Assembly: GCA_963971225.1 (NCBI GenBank) | Contig: OZ020268.1 | Location: forward strand, 50,394,404 to 50,458,403 | Reading direction: 5' to 3' | DNA length: 64,000 nt | From: Melieria omissa | Lineage: Eukaryota; Arthropoda; Insecta; Diptera; Ulidiidae | In this document: piece by piece, positions 11,590-25,160 of the stretch | Layout: each line of letters begins with the position of its first letter | Position numbering within the stretch: the first letter of the stretch is position 1 | Notes under the pieces: generated by a model | The model's database searches: none | What the model saw: the letters and a program-made list of their open reading frames with translations, nothing else | What the model was told of the DNA's origin: nothing | Translations under genes and position numbers: made by a program

Positions 11590-12185
11590 CCCAATGTGCT
11601 GGCAGCTCAGCTTTCATGTGAACCTTTATTCTACCAAGAATCCTTAAACAGCTTAGCTAGATGCTCCAAAGTCTCATTATTCTGGGTGCCAGGACACAGG
11701 GGTACTTATCATAGGTAACTGCTCAGCGAGCGAACTAGCCAGAGTGGTGGCATCAGTGGGGCATCCACCTGCATCGGTCAAACTGCTCAAGCAATACTAT
11801 CATAAGGAAGCACACGAATTGTGGTCAGAAATTGTCCAACCTATAACATGAAACGGACCAATCAGCTGCTCAACCGCAGACGTCACTAAATAAGTTTAAC
11901 GGTGCTCGGTGCTCACAGGGCCCTGTCTGTCAAAGACCGAGACTGCAATCCAACGCAAGCAATCGACTTCTGTCGAGGGTCAGTGTCTTTCATTAGTCAA
12001 AAGAAGACATAAGTTTCGCGGTTCAGCTTTTTTCATAAGCCTAACCGAACTATCACCTCTGACTATCAGGGATATAGTCAGTAAGGGGAAGTTGCGCCAT
12101 CCACTCTGGTATCACAATGAGCCATAAGTTGTGCTTAAGTGAGCTTTTCACATAGAAGGTTGCCACTCCAACCTAACCTAACCTA
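11590..12185 (+). mobile_element. LINE 3' fragment, degenerate RNase H region
   Basis: Reads as a broken RNase H segment of an I/Jockey-like non-LTR retrotransposon. LFWVPGHRGT, then after a frameshift NCSASELARVVA, correspond to the family's WVPGHxGIxGNExADELA block. The 3' end has GGTATCACAATGAGCC and finishes in repeated CCTAACCTAA. Frameshifts and stops make it a pseudogene. Confidence 0.75.
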
Positions 12186-13430
12186 AGGGATGATAAGCAT
12201 TCGGCATTATTCTAGAACCAAAGCTTTCTTACAAATATGTAGATTCAAGATGACTGCAGAAAGTAAGTCATAATTGCAGAGCGGCCTAGTTTTTGCGATT
12301 GACGCACAATAAACTAATTTTGTCAACGTTTACTCTAAAGCTTCTGTTAGAGTTTTACAGCTTTGACAGCTTTCTTTTATATTTAGAAAACTGAAATATG
12401 AAATACCTTCTTTTGTAGCGAATTATCACTTTCAATGAGTGGTGCAATTGTATATCAATTCATATCTGAAAACCTGTTAGTTTCTACTTTCAAAAGTCAT
12501 CAGAATTACAGTTGTATAGTTAATAGTTTGAAAATGACGCCTGTGATCGGACGTTCTTATACAACAAAGAGATAAAAAAGTGAATTTTCTAAAAACCTTT
12601 AATTTAATTTTGACAGCTACAAAAGCAAACTTTCTTAGAACAAAGTTAGGTTAGTTTAGCTTTCTGCCCAGATCAGGTCGGCCACGCATAGACCCTGTTG
12701 AATCCCTAGCGGTAGCAGTTAGAGGTTCTTAGTGTTGCGAATCGACGTAAAAGCGATCAGTGAGAATGTGGGTGTTCAGTGCTTGGCCACTTCATCTAAC
12801 CCAGAGAAGAACGGGGCCCCTAAATAAGTAAGGTCCAGTCGTGAGATGGACAGTTGTGCTCTCAGGTTTTTCTGATATCATTTTCATTGCGTTTCATGCA
12901 TTCATGCAACTCTGTGATGGCCATCTTTTTTGGCTCTTTTAGCCCCATTTCTCAGGACCAACTAGTTTTTATTGCTACTTGCCATTAAAAGAGAAAACCA
13001 TCATAAAAGGACTTTTACTATACAATAAAGATGTGTAAAGGGAAATTGTCTTAACATTTTTCATTTCATTTTTTCATTTCAAACAAACTTTTTCAGCACA
13101 AACTATTTGTTTTATATGCGCAGACATTTAAAGCAGAAAAGAAAGAATTGAAAGATCCTTTACAATGAAAAGATGAAAAGGTCATTTTCTTAAAATCTGT
13201 AATTCCATTCTGGAAGCTATAAAAACCAACTTTATCAAAGAACTATATATTTTGTATTCTCATTATTGAAAAGAAAGTTTCGAGTATCTGATAAACAGAA
13301 TCCAGACTCAAAATTTGCGTTGATCGTTGTAATCGCTGCTTGCGAATTCCCTCAGCACACACATTTACAATGTATGCATTTAAATTTAAAACGTATTTAA
13401 GATTCGCAATGCGCAGCCAACAGCTAAACT
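12186..13430. other. intergenic DNA with a repeat-like patch at 12640-12870
   Basis: 12640-12870 is GC-richer, opens with TTAGGTTAG and looks like old LINE-derived sequence without recognisable protein motifs. The rest is AT-rich and unremarkable. Confidence 0.4.
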
Positions 13431-14640
13431 CCCCACTGGCAACATTTTAATTATCATATTTAAGAATTATCAGTAGTGTCTTTTCCAGCTATAAATGCCC
13501 CGTGTCCGGTTTTTTCGCCGCTGATTAACTGCTTGCAAATATGCATAAAAATTGCCAGCCATGCACCAGGGATTTTATTCTCTTTGATAAATAAAAAACA
13601 AGAAAAACGAGGAAGAAAAAATATGAAAAGCATTTCCCACATTTACGTCTGCAACTGTGCAAATGTCATTTCGCGTTGCTTTATTTATTCTTCTCTGAAA
13701 CCAAAAAAGACTAAAGCAATTTGTTTCTTTTTTCGTCGCCTCATGTTTGTGCCGTGTTTTTTGCGCAATCTTTTGTTTGTAAATGCTTCAAAAAAGCATC
13801 GCGCACACTCGCACCGAATATAAAGTCTGCAACAAGTCGAAAAACAAGGCGACACAGTGCAAACATTACATTTGGTGTGCCGAATTGCAGCACAAATCCA
13901 GAGCAATCGTGCAAGATGTGAGCAAATAAAGTTGAAAACAAAAGCAAAATACAACTGAAATTTCCAGTCGTTCCAGTCAAAGCACATTTGTCTATTGGAT
14001 CTAACGACTTTGACGCTTGGCAAATGCAAAAGCAAAAGCCTTCGTCATTTCAATTGCCATATGCGTCGGTAGGCAATAAAGAGCACAGCAAGCATGCATA
14101 GAGAGAGCAAGTAGTTAGAAACTAATTGAATTGTCCAGACTGTGCGATAAAAAAACGACCCGAACAGCTGTCCGCACCATATCTGATTCGCCCAGTGGAC
14201 GGAGCAAAAGATTTGCTCGGCTATGGCAGATAAAGTGCTCAATCGGTGACAAAACCGAACCGAACCGCATCGATTTGATAGCACAAGTTTGGTTGGCCAT
14301 AGCTGATCGCGTCAGGGATCGTGCGCGAAATTAAAAATTTAAAGTTCTCTTTTTCTGTTAAACTTTATATATCTTTTTTCATGTAAATGTAATGTTAAGA
14401 GTAAAAGATTGTAAACGATTTTTTGTAGAAAGGAGCCCATTTAGTGTAATTCAATGTTAAAGATATCATTCTTATTAACGGTAAAAGGTTTTTTACCAGT
14501 GCTATTGTATTATAAGTGCAACCTACAGTTGTATGTCAATGCCAAAATGTGGTTGAAAAGCAATGAATTTTGCTCTCAGAGGTTTGTTGTTGTCTGTTAA
14601 AAGCACAACTGCCGCAAAAAACTTGATGTACATGAATTAA
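13431..14640. other. GC-balanced intergenic block, possible regulatory DNA
   Basis: 13430-14340 has more balanced base composition than its surroundings and many short overlapping frames on both strands, none with convincing codon usage or splice context. This is what a conserved non-coding block looks like, but conservation cannot be judged here. 14340-14640 is AT-rich. Confidence 0.3.
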
Positions 14641-14654
14641 AGCGTCCAAAGCGC

Positions 14655-14830
14655 CGGTCTCGATAGTTCAGCGGGTAGAGCCCTCACGCCAGAGGCCTTG
14701 GGTTCGGTTACTAGCTATCGCCAGCCACATGAAGCAGGTGAGAATTAAAAGAATCGTCCAAGTGCGAAAGAAAAACTACCAAACCGTAGGTCTCCTCCCC
14801 TGTTCCCCAGTCCGCGTACATGTGTTTACC
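14655..14830 (+). mobile_element. tRNA-derived SINE, same family as at 2007-2290
   Basis: Head has GATAGTTCAGCGGGTAGAGC (A-box-like), then CCAGAGGCC and GGGTTCGGTTAC (B-box-like). The body contains CACATGAAGCAG and GTGCGAAAGAAAAAC, matching the body of the minus-strand SINE at 2007-2290. The LINE-like tail is eroded or absent. Confidence 0.6.
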
Positions 14831-15879
14831 AAAAGTTTAATTTTATTACCATAGTAGGCTTTAAAAGTGGGCATGGCCAATCTCATGTACCCCATATACT
14901 ACTTCGTTTCAGTCGTTTTTGCCTGACTGTGGCTTAAAAAACAAGGGCACACTAGTTTTTATATATAAGGATAGATAAATACTACCAAGTATTGTAAAAT
15001 GTTAATTTTTCAATACATAAATATTTATTGGCAGTTAATTCGTTAAAAAACAATTCGAATATCATTTTTTTATCTTTATGACGAGTATTAATACTCAACA
15101 TAAACAGCTAAAGAGTTAAAGCCATGTGACTATTGTTGTTATTAGCTGCCAGGTAATCTGTATATCGATTTGTTTTCATGACATATGTCATTGCGTCTGC
15201 GGTTGAAAGCAGTCGCCGCTTCGTGGTTTCTTAAGACGACTTAAGCACAAACGCAGTATGAACAGACCATTAGTCGTCAATACTTCGAGCAGCGAGTTTG
15301 CAATTTGCATGTACACGCTTACATTTAATTTAATTAAACATATCAGACATTTGCGGAGTTATCAGCATTAATTGTGGCTTTGCGCCTGCGGCTTGGGGTC
15401 ATCGTGTCATGGCCCATGTGCAAAGGCTTTTCTTTGCAAATTGTGCATGCAAAGCCTGGCCGCAATATATACAAACCGTGTACTTAATGTATACAAGAGA
15501 GGTTTCGTGGGAAAGTGGCCAGTTCAAAGTGCACTGTCGCCCTTGAACTCGAAAGATAAATGTGACTGGTTGGTTAAGACTTTGTTGTTGCAAGCGATAA
15601 GGCCAAGGTTGACCACTTGTGGTTGGCATTTATTTTAGTTGGTTTTTATAGTTGTTGTGTTTTAGTTGGTTTAGTTGGTTTAGCATTTGGATTTCTCTGA
15701 AGAAATGTATAAATGAGCTTAAGCAAATATCTCTTTAAAATTGTCCTGACTCTCGTGGTAAATATGTATGTCTCCCATTCCCTTTAGACATGAAATTTTG
15801 ACAAAAATTAAGTAAATGAAGTATATATAATAATTACATACATAATAATATAATAATTACATATATGGTACCAGCAAGG
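14831..15879. other. intergenic DNA, no gene recognised
   Basis: AT-rich with a more balanced patch at 15150-15640 that gives overlapping spurious ORFs on both strands. TTGGTTTAG triplication near 15650. Nothing else supported. Confidence 0.45.
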
Positions 15880-16640
15880 CCCCGCGGCTTTGCATGTAAG
15901 TTTGAAGTAAATGGGGCCAAAAAATCAAGTTTCTGTTAACCCTGTGTTAGATTTGTATGGAATAATACTTGTCTAATGATTTCTCATATGAAGAGCTTTC
16001 ACCATATTTTAAGTCAATAGACCTAGTCAGTATGACTTTGTTTCTATTTGAATAAACTAAACTAAATCATATTTCTTCATACAAACTTTTAACCCTTAGC
16101 TTACCCCATTAGATTTCGATTAGCAAAATAATGAAAACCATATGTCTAATTTTTTTCTATTCCAAGTGGTTTTGTAAATTTTGAAGTAAGAAACCCCATT
16201 AAATCATGTTTCTCCATACCAATTTTTTACCCATCGTTGACCCGTTAATGTTTTTTTTCCATACATAGTCTTTCATCATCGTCGTTGTTGATACCGTTAG
16301 ATTTTGATTTTTAATAAAAACACGTGTCGTATTGATTCTTGTTCGAAGTGCATTTACTAAGTTTAAAGTCAAACAAACTATACAAACTTTTAACCTTTAG
16401 TTTATCCTCGAAGCGAATATCGAATTATTTTGAAGAAGAACCTTAACCCATTGTTGACCCCGTTAAAATTTGATTTTTGAAAAACTAAAAAATACCTGTC
16501 GAATTATTTATGATTTTAAGCATTTTCACAAACCTTGAAATCAAAAAGCCCATTAAATCACGATTCTTCACACAACATTTTAACCCATGTTTTTCCCTTT
16601 TAGACCCCAAACTTAAAAAAATCCAAATGTTATGTCTTTA
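15880..16640. repeat. degenerate tandem repeats, unit roughly 180 bp
   Basis: Phrases such as CCCATTAAATCATGTTTCT, TTCATACAAACTTTTAACCC, CCATTGTTGACCCCGTTA and TTGATTTTTGAAAA recur four or five times in a consistent order with heavy divergence. It resembles an old satellite or minisatellite patch. Confidence 0.55.
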
Positions 16641-18655
16641 GCTTTATCAGTTTGCACTGGGCGATAGTAAATCAGTCAGTCAGTCAATACAAACAATTTT
16701 TATGAATTAATTAAAATTCTCCACCCCTTTTTCAAGAACGTAGTAGCTTTATCGTAAAACTACAAATCGTTCCGTTAGTTCCACGTAAAGTTACTTAAAA
16801 TGCCATATTTTTCAAATTAATTCAAATTTAGTTCCATTTTACTGTCACCCGTAGCCGGAACGAAAGTCGTGACAATTAAATTATTCACGCTTATGAAAAA
16901 TAAATGTCAAATTTTTTACACAATTTACGTATTCGAAGAATGTGTTGTTTGTTAAACATAAAAATCAGTCGAGTTGCATTTCAAAACAATAATACAATAA
17001 GTGGTGGGTAATCAAATTAAACAAAACTTGGTATTATTTACTTAAAATCTGAATTTCAAGACCACGGTGATCTTATAAAACGAATAACAGCGTTAGAGTT
17101 GTCAACGAGTGCCACATTCTCCCAAGACCAGGACATGCACTAAGTTGCGAGTTCGAACGACTTCCAAATTGATAAGAAATGTTCAATTTGAGTTGCCAAC
17201 GGCATCTGGGCTGTGGTAGCTCCATATGATTGAATACATCCCTCATCCTTCGTCTAGTAAAGGAAGAATTTTCTGTACTAAAGCCATCAAAAATTTAAAA
17301 ATAATGTCAATTGCATATTTGTTCTTTCAAAATTCTCGTTATTTTGTTACTTTCACACAGCTTCTGACAGCTCCAAAGAACTTTTCGAACACTTCCTTAA
17401 ATATGGAAACAAGAATTCTCTGGTCAAAATTCGGAAAGCAAAACGATCCCGCGTTCAATATCGAATTTATGTATCGAGCTATTTTACGGACCCACCCTCA
17501 TATCGAGTTTTAATGCTAACTTATAATTTAAATTGTCAGTTGATACTTGTTTATTAAATGTAGAGTTATTGAAGACAGACAGAGCCAGACAGACACTTTT
17601 CTTGATAATTTAAATCCTTTGATTTCTAACACTATGAAAATTGTAGCGTTCGGTAAACAATGTGACTGGTATGGAAAAGTCGTTTTCAACGTTTCCGCTG
17701 TGACTGTGGATCGCACTTCATGGTTGAAATAAATATTTAAAATAATTTAAAAACAAAAAACTGTTTACTACTCCAACAACATGGCATTTATCCAAATGCT
17801 GATAGCAGTTGAATGTATCGGCATCTCGGTTTGTGCGTTTTCGTTTTTGTTCTATTTTGGCAACACTAATTGTTGTTTCTGTTGTTGTTTTCAATTTTAT
17901 CAAAACCACCTGTTGAGCATGTTTTGAACGTTGTTTTTTTACGTCTCTCCGCAATTGGCCAAAATTGATTGAAATACTTTATGTGAATGCGTCGGTCGGC
18001 TCCGGAGCCCTTACCGCCCGACTGCAGCCACCCGCCGTCACGTCGCAGCATGCGAAACGTGTTTTTCACTTTTATGTTTGTTTTTTTTCATACATTTTGT
18101 TTTTGTTCTGCCAGTAGGACTTATCTCTTCTGAATTCGGTCATTATTTTTAAAATTAAATTTTGTTGGCTTAGCTTTTTAGTCTGTACTCGTACAACATT
18201 TTCGCTAATTTATACCGTTTATAACGGCCGCTCAGCCACCGAACCGGCTGGTTTTCCATTGCAATTTTGTACATAAATTTTAACGTACAATTACGCAAAT
18301 TACTGTCTGAGGCGGCAATTGTAAAAGTGTTGTGCATATGTTTTGCGGCGAATTAAATATGAATAACAAAATTCATGACAAAATAAAAGTAAATAAATGT
18401 AAAAGAAATCGTACAAATTGAAATTGTGCAACAAATTTTATAAGTAAGGGCACTGAAGGGTATTCAGCTCTATTGACTTCTGGGTGTTTCCCCAAAACGG
18501 TGTGTGTGACTCTCTTTTAAAGATACTTCTTTGATTACTGCTCGACATACAGATTTTAATCCATATCTTCCCACTAACAACCCGCTTTATCGCTATAGCT
18601 CATGCAATCCGTGAGTACTCTCCTTATAGGGAGAGTAGCTTTTTGTTTCACACTG
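16641..18655. other. intergenic DNA, no gene recognised
   Basis: AT-rich. A balanced patch at 17940-18060 and 18200-18300 gives short frames without coding bias. Repeat-like sequence begins after about 18430. No supported features. Confidence 0.45.
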
Positions 18656-18875
18656 CCCTTTTATGAAATGGTGCCCAACGGAGATGATAGGGCCTTCTCA
18701 ACTTGATCCTTCCACCGGTGTTACGACCTCTCTCTTCGCCGTCGACCTCTACCGTATCGAACACCTTTTTCGCTGCAGCTCTAACATCCATACGGCAGAC
18801 ATGGTCATGCCAGCATAGCCGCTGGATGTTGAACAGGGTCGAAGATTTTGCAAAGTACCGACAGTGTCCACGCTT
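18656..18875 (-). mobile_element. LINE reverse transcriptase C-terminal remnant (RTE-like)
   Basis: Minus-strand translation gives FNIQRLCWHDHVCRMDVRA, then KKVFDTVEVDGEERGR, GRIKLRRP. This corresponds to the W-x-GHV-x-RM ... RGRP-x-RW-x-D tail of RTE-like endonuclease/RT polyproteins. No open frame continues either side. It is a decayed insertion. Confidence 0.65.
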
Positions 18876-21495
18876 AAGTACCTCACCTATGAATGCAATA
18901 TTTTATTTTATTTGATTTATTTAACAGATACAGATTTGTGAAGGGGAATGGAGTATTTATGGGAGTATAATACTAAACGTAGGGAACGCATAGAGGAGAT
19001 GAGAGGAAAGGAATCAGCAAAGGAGACCACTTAACACATTATACTGCTTTGTGATACAGTAACTCGTAGCAGGGGCGTTATTCAGTAGGGGGTCAGTAAG
19101 TATTGGTTTGTAGAAGAAATCCATCCAAACCCCACTAAGCTTCATTAGGTCGGTGGGTCTAGCAGATGTTCTCTTACCTTTAGTGGTCTCAGTGCAGCAT
19201 TACCCTAATAACATCCGATATCCAACTGTCCACTAAACTTGCGACCGCCAAACTGTTAAATCCAATGCAAAGTTGGAGACTTATTGGTCCATCCTGGTAT
19301 ATACTCTAGGAGTATCACAATTCAACAAACACAAAGTATACATTAAAAAATATTTATAAATTTATCCTTAAAGCTCTTCACTCTATCCTGTCACTCTCTT
19401 TTTTAACACTGCCGCCAGCTGCTGATACTCGTAGTATGCAAATTACTTTCGCTCTTTTACGCACTCATTTTTTCTATTGTGTACGAAAGACAACAACAAC
19501 CCCACAGCACTTGCAACAAGTAACGCCCCTTGTAAACAGCTCATAACGAACAAATTAACGCATTAACTCGAGCGGTGTGAATGTCGCCAATTTCAATTGG
19601 GGGCGTGAACACACCCTTAGTCGCTGCACTTATGGCCACCGCCGCCAATTGAAGGTTGTGTGAGTGTGCTTGCTGCGTTGTGTTGCTGTGTTAGTTGGCA
19701 GTCAGTGCTGATGCACTGACAGAGCACAAAGGTAATTAAGAAAATTACAACTGCGCCCACTATTACAATGCTGCTGTTTGAGCGAACTAGCGGCCTGTGA
19801 TTAGTGCAAATCTGTGCTGTAATAGTTTCGCGCTCGCGCTGGCAAATTTAAGGTTCAGTTTTCGTTTTATAGTATCTCAGCGATTGTGTACTCACTGCTG
19901 TCTTTTGTTTTGCTTGGCGCATTCGCGCTTATCGCAAAGCGTGTGGTTTCACTTTTGTGCGCGTTTCTACACAGAGCGTTGCTCGCGAGCGCCCACTTGT
20001 TGGTTTCATGCTAATCGCACACTACACACACACACACGTATCGGCAGCAGCGGTTGGCGTTTGCGGTAGCTGCCATTGTGTACGCCGCCAAGTTCTTCAT
20101 TCAACAGCGGCGACTTGTTATTGTTTATCGTTTTATCTCTTTGTTATCTAACGCCACATTGCCTTTGCAATGGAACAAACAACAAAACTGCGCTGTCCTA
20201 CTGTATAATTAAGCCGAGCTTGAAGGCATTTTCACACGTATATCGTCGCTTGTTTTTGATGTTGTTTGGGTTTTTTGTGGAGCTGTGTTCCCGACTTTCA
20301 TTTGCGCACTTTTTGTGGTATTTATTGTGTACTTTTTTTATTTATTTTTTGTTTAAAGTTCTATGTTTTTCAACCCAACCCGAAGTTGCTGGTTTGCGCT
20401 TTGCTGTGCCTGGCATTTAATGGCGTTGTGCGGCAGAAGCGAGCAGACTGCACAATATTCAGAATCGCTGTTTGAGTTTGTGAAATTTGCCAGCATTGTT
20501 TCGGCAATTGGTTGGCTTCGGTGAAATTTGCAATTTAAATTAAAACTGAAATCCACCATTAAATAAGTGAATTGAAATTTCCAAACTGTAAAGTGTAAAG
20601 CGGATAAATTACGTGCGCTGCGCTGCGATTCATTCAACTCAACGGGTGAGTGGCACAGCAAACGTTAAAATTTAATTGAAAAAAAAAGAAAATGCTGCAC
20701 ATGTATCGACGGCTGGTGCGCTGCAATTCCCCAACGTAATTTTGCTTTGCTGCCGACAGCCGCACAATCGAAGTGGCTTCTTCAGTGCAGTCAAGTGCAG
20801 CATTTTGTCAGCCAGCGCCAGCACTCGGATTGTCTGCCGCCTTTGAGCCACATTATTCCAATTTTCTTGAATTCTTGTTTTGTTTTTCTGTTTGTCTGTC
20901 GACAGCATTTGACAGTTGCGGGTAATGTAAGCGTTTTTACTGATATTGTACTTTTTTCTCAAAAATTTTACTTGTTCTTTTTTACAACCAAAACAAGAAA
21001 CTAAAAACAAAAAAATTTAATTGCAGTGATGCTCAAAGGAAATTTGCGCCTACATTCCAGGTGTCTAGTCGGATTTCGGTTGATATCTGTGCGCAGTATT
21101 GAAGGACGCTCGCTTTGGTCGCATGGCTGCGCCATTTGCTGGCGTATTTGTTTAAGTGTTTAATAACTAAAGTGTTGAAATCGTTCGTGCTGCACATTTT
21201 GATATTTGGCTGCTTCCACTTGAACGAACATGTCGCTAAAATTCGTTTTGCAATGCTCGATTTGCTGATTTCAATTTGTGATTTGACTATTGAAATATTA
21301 AACTTTCGATATGTTTTAGGAATGAGTTTAGTTCGTGCTTTTGGCTCTTGAAAAATTTAGATAATTTTTAGAGCTGATTTCAGATGATTTTGTATCTTAG
21401 GAAACGAAATTTAAGATACATATGTATATTTCAAATCATTTCAATTCATGTTTCAAACTACTAAAGTTTCGATTTAAAGCTGATTCCTAGCAGTG
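18876..21495. other. intergenic DNA, repeat-like then GC-balanced
   Basis: 18880-19320 looks like old transposon DNA without protein motifs. 19430-20160 and 20640-20900 are GC-balanced and create overlapping frames on both strands (for example 19797-20420), again without splice-bounded coding character. They could be enhancer-type non-coding blocks. Confidence 0.35.
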
Positions 21496-21499
21496 CTTT

Positions 21500-22335
21500 T
21501 AGCTCTTTAGCTGCCAGATTACTGTAGTGTCTTCCAGGCTGAGGTCGCAGCAATCTGTGCAGCCTCCGATTGGCTCAGGGTAAACAGGATATCGGCTACT
21601 GGTATCCGGGTATTATCGGACAGCCAATCAGGTCTTAGAGCTCTGGATGCGGTCAAAATAACATCAAAGACTGTTCTCAGCTGCAGCAAATCTCTCAACG
21701 AGACTGCCAATCAGCTTCATATTCGCCTATGCTGAGTTCCAGCTCATAGGGATACTGCTCCAGGGAACTGTAGAGCGGACGAGCTCGCGAGATAGGGTAC
21801 TACTGAGCAGTTAGGCCAAGATTTGACCATGCTCGGTGTCCCTCTTTTAACATGTAAGCTTCGTACCCACGCGAGCTCTATGCACGATACGAATTTAAGA
21901 TGGGTTGATTGCAATACAAGCCTCCTTGTGCGCCAACTTTGGCCAACATTAAATCTTCGACGTTCTAAAGAACTCCTCTCATTAAACAGAACCACGATCG
22001 GTGTCTTTACGGGTCACTGCCTAATCGGCACCCACGCAAAAAGGATGGGGCTGTTTTCGAACGACTTCTGTCGCAGCTGTTTGGGCGAGGAGGAGGAAGA
22101 AAATATTCCTCACTATGTTACTGTCCTGCTTTATACAGAAAAAGGCTGATCTACTTAGGCAACTTCTTCTTCGGAAGTCTAGAAGATCTAGCTGATAAGA
22201 CCATACGCCGTCTACTAAGCTTCGTTAATAGCTCCAACTGGTCTAACGAGTGAGCGAAATGATACTCGATCTCATGTGGTATCACAATGGGCCGCCTGGC
22301 CTAAGTGTGCTCCTCCTGGAGCATCCACACCTACC
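21500..22335 (+). mobile_element. LINE 3' fragment with RNase H and C-terminal zinc knuckle
   Basis: Reads through frameshifts as an RNase H domain (VFQAEVAAICAASDWL, RVLSDSQSGLRAL) and then the C-terminal region LLSLNRTTIGVFTGHCLIGTH followed by FCRSCLGEEEEENIPHY, the CxxC..H motif typical of I/Jockey-like LINE C-termini. The 3' end contains GTGGTATCACAATGGGCC and GGCCTAAGTGTGCTCC and ends in CACCTACCTACAC. Several disruptions; not functional. Confidence 0.85.
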
Positions 22336-23950
22336 TACACTTGATTCAAGTTTGTATGGTTTACTCTTAAAATATTTCAATTTCAATATTTTTATGGCTT
22401 ATTCCAGTTCATACTTTTAGCTTTTCAAACATTAAAGCTAAAATAATGTAAAGAGATGATTTCAGTGTTTGCTTCTGGATAGGACTGTGTAGCCTGCAAA
22501 TCTCTTGAGTCAAGAGCAGCGACTAATATGATTTCTGTAAGCTTCTTTGCTGTCAATCCAAAGCAGAGAAGTATCTACACATTCCGAAGAAGTGCACAGA
22601 GTGAAATTTTATATGGAAGTAGAGAGTGGTAGATAGGGAATTTTTAATTCATTTTTAATTAAACCTTTAATGGCAACCTAACTCCAACAGCCATACCACT
22701 CTACTCTTTTTGTACTTTCTCTTCTCATCTATTCTGTTTTGTGCATTACACATTTCCTGTTTATCTACTTTACAATTTCTAAAAAGTTTCAGCTAATCTG
22801 CTTTTTAAAGTCAGTCGTCAAGTCACTTAATTTATTTTCATTATACTGATTTTCCAATTTTTCTCTACGCTCTTTGTTCACCACATGGCTGTCGTTTATA
22901 ATTGGTTTCGTTGCCACCCGGCAATCGGTCATGGTTGCTCGCGTGTCTCGCAACCTATCCCAATTCCCCAAAGCCCCATTCTGAATTCTTAACGAATTAA
23001 CAACCAATTTAATTGATTCTCTGTTTTGTGTAAAAGAATCACGTGCGCTGTGCGCTACTCATGTCCCACGTTCCACTCTATTTTGGGCAGTAATTAAACA
23101 TGTGTTTTGCGCTGCCACTCTACGGCGACTGCAATTTCCTTTCTTTTGTTTTTGCCTTTCAATATTTTTTGTTTTGCATAAAATGCGCGCAGCTGCCTGG
23201 GACATGTACATGCAATTCCCAAATTCGCTGCAGTTATCTTTGATAATTAAACCGCACGTCGCATTCGATATTGTCACACTCACACACATACACAGACACA
23301 CTTAGTCACACTCGGTCACACGCCAAACAATTGTAAGCGAATTTAGCAGCAAAATTTAATTACATCAATTTTGCGCCTCTACGGAATTTTAATAATCCTT
23401 TTGGTGTTTCTGCACGATTCATCAAAATTTCATGTGTTTGGCTCCAATTGGTGGGGACAATTTCACTGTGCCGGCCGCACTCACACACACACATGCACAC
23501 ACCGCACTCGACCCGACCGCTTGCCAAGCTGTCACCATGGTCGATGCTGCGCGTAGCGGCCCGTCAGCTGCATTCAGCATGAATTCCGTTGGTTCTGTAA
23601 GCGCGCGTCTGACTGGAATGTTTGATTTGAGACTGCAAACAATAGAAATTGAAGAAAATTTCTGCAAAAGAATGGTATTTTTTCATTTCATCTACGTGCG
23701 GCATGCAACATGCCATTTTCACGCAACATGCGTCAAAGCGACCAGAGGTTGACAAACTTATTGTAAAGTATTAATTTCTAGAAATAATCTAATGACGAGA
23801 AGTTTGAATTGATTTACCAAACGTGAAAGTAGAATTTCTGGATGGTTTTTTGGTTATGTTTTGGCAGCTAAATAAATTTAAAAACTAAACGTTTTTCAAT
23901 AACTGACACCAACCTCGTCAGATTTTGGGCCTATTTTCACTTCTTTGAAG
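22336..23950. other. intergenic DNA, no gene recognised
   Basis: 22340-22800 is AT-rich. 22800-23750 is more balanced, with CACACA microsatellites at 23270-23300 and 23480-23510, and hosts overlapping short frames on both strands. No gene can be supported. Confidence 0.4.
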
Positions 23951-25160
23951 TGTTGGAATTGATGTTTTGAGAAAATTTCTCAATAAATGGCACAAACTTT
24001 ATTTGGACTTTAACCTATAATCACTTTTCTGGGATTTTGAAAGCTAGGCAAATTTTTTAATTTGCTCCTTTTTTTTCTTCAAGACTAGGAAACTTGAGAC
24101 AGTTTGCCAATAAATGAACTCAACATTGTTACATTTAGTTTCAAGGGGAGTTGGAAAGTAAAGGAAAGTTAGTATTTCTTTGGTTTTATGCTCCTCTTTT
24201 CCAATTTATTGTGTTTGTTTGGCCATGTTTAGCACAGATTTGCAAGGTTGAAACAATTTGCAAATAAACGAGCCCAACTTTGTTATAATTTCGGACTTGA
24301 TTTACTTCTGAGAAACGTTGAAACACAGCTTTCAACTTTATGTGGATTTTTAGCCATGTTTGGCACAGATTTGAAAACTTGAGACAATTTTCTAATAAAT
24401 GAACCCAACATTTTATGATTTCGAAATACATTTACTTCTGAGAGACGTTGAAAAGTTGAGTAAAACTTAAATTTTTTGAATTTGTTGGACTTACAACTGT
24501 TTGTGCATTTAAGCCATCTTTGACACACTTACCAATAAATGGAATCAACATTTTTAAGATTTCGAACTTCTTTCACTTCTTAGAGACGTTAAAAAGATTA
24601 GAGAAATTTGTCTACTTTTTGAATTTATTGCACTTTCTTAAGATTTTTGGCCATTTTTGGCAAATACTTGGAAACTTGAAAACATTTTCCTGTCAATAGC
24701 CCCAACATTGTATGAATTTTGACCATCTTTTCGCTGTTAAATAGTGTTGATAAGTTGGGAAAATTTTCACATTCGACGAATTTACTGGGTCAGACCCATA
24801 CTTCAGTTGACAACACCTGTTCCACATCCTGTTCATTTCGGAAATTTTTTAAGTATGTTACAAACTTCAGGGGTACCTTTAATTTTTATAAATTATTAAA
24901 GAAAATGTTCAAAGTACACTAAACAATTTTCAGCAATTGCCAAAAGATTTAATGGTTGTGGAATTATAGACGATAACAAGTGGATATGGTCTAATTGACA
25001 CAGAGTGTTCCCGATGATTAAAAAAATGGGTTTGTTCTTCGAATGCGTTAATTGTTGTAGATCCTCGTTAATATTTTGTCCACATTTGAAAATGAGAGAC
25101 ATTTGGCCAATAAATGGAACCAACGTTGTTACCATCTGGGCCCACAAGGCCCACAATCAC
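23951..25160. repeat. degenerate tandem repeats, unit about 130 bp
   Basis: Recurring in order: GCCATGTTTAGCACAGATTT, TTGAAACAATTTGCAAATAA, ATGAACCCAACATT, TTTCACTTCTGAGA, ACGTTGAAA. Best-preserved copies lie at 24190-24560. Weaker ones extend from about 23950 and again at 25070-25160. The repeats give spurious ORFs on the minus strand. Confidence 0.65.

Noticed and set aside
13685..14035. Minus-strand 116-codon frame and overlapping plus frames
   Set aside because: Several overlapping open frames on both strands in a GC-balanced stretch, Cys/Phe-rich odd composition and no homology. More like non-coding DNA.
14655..14730. tRNA gene
   Set aside because: A and B box-like motifs are present but no complete cloverleaf could be drawn, and the sequence continues as a SINE body. 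The same applies to 2210-2290.
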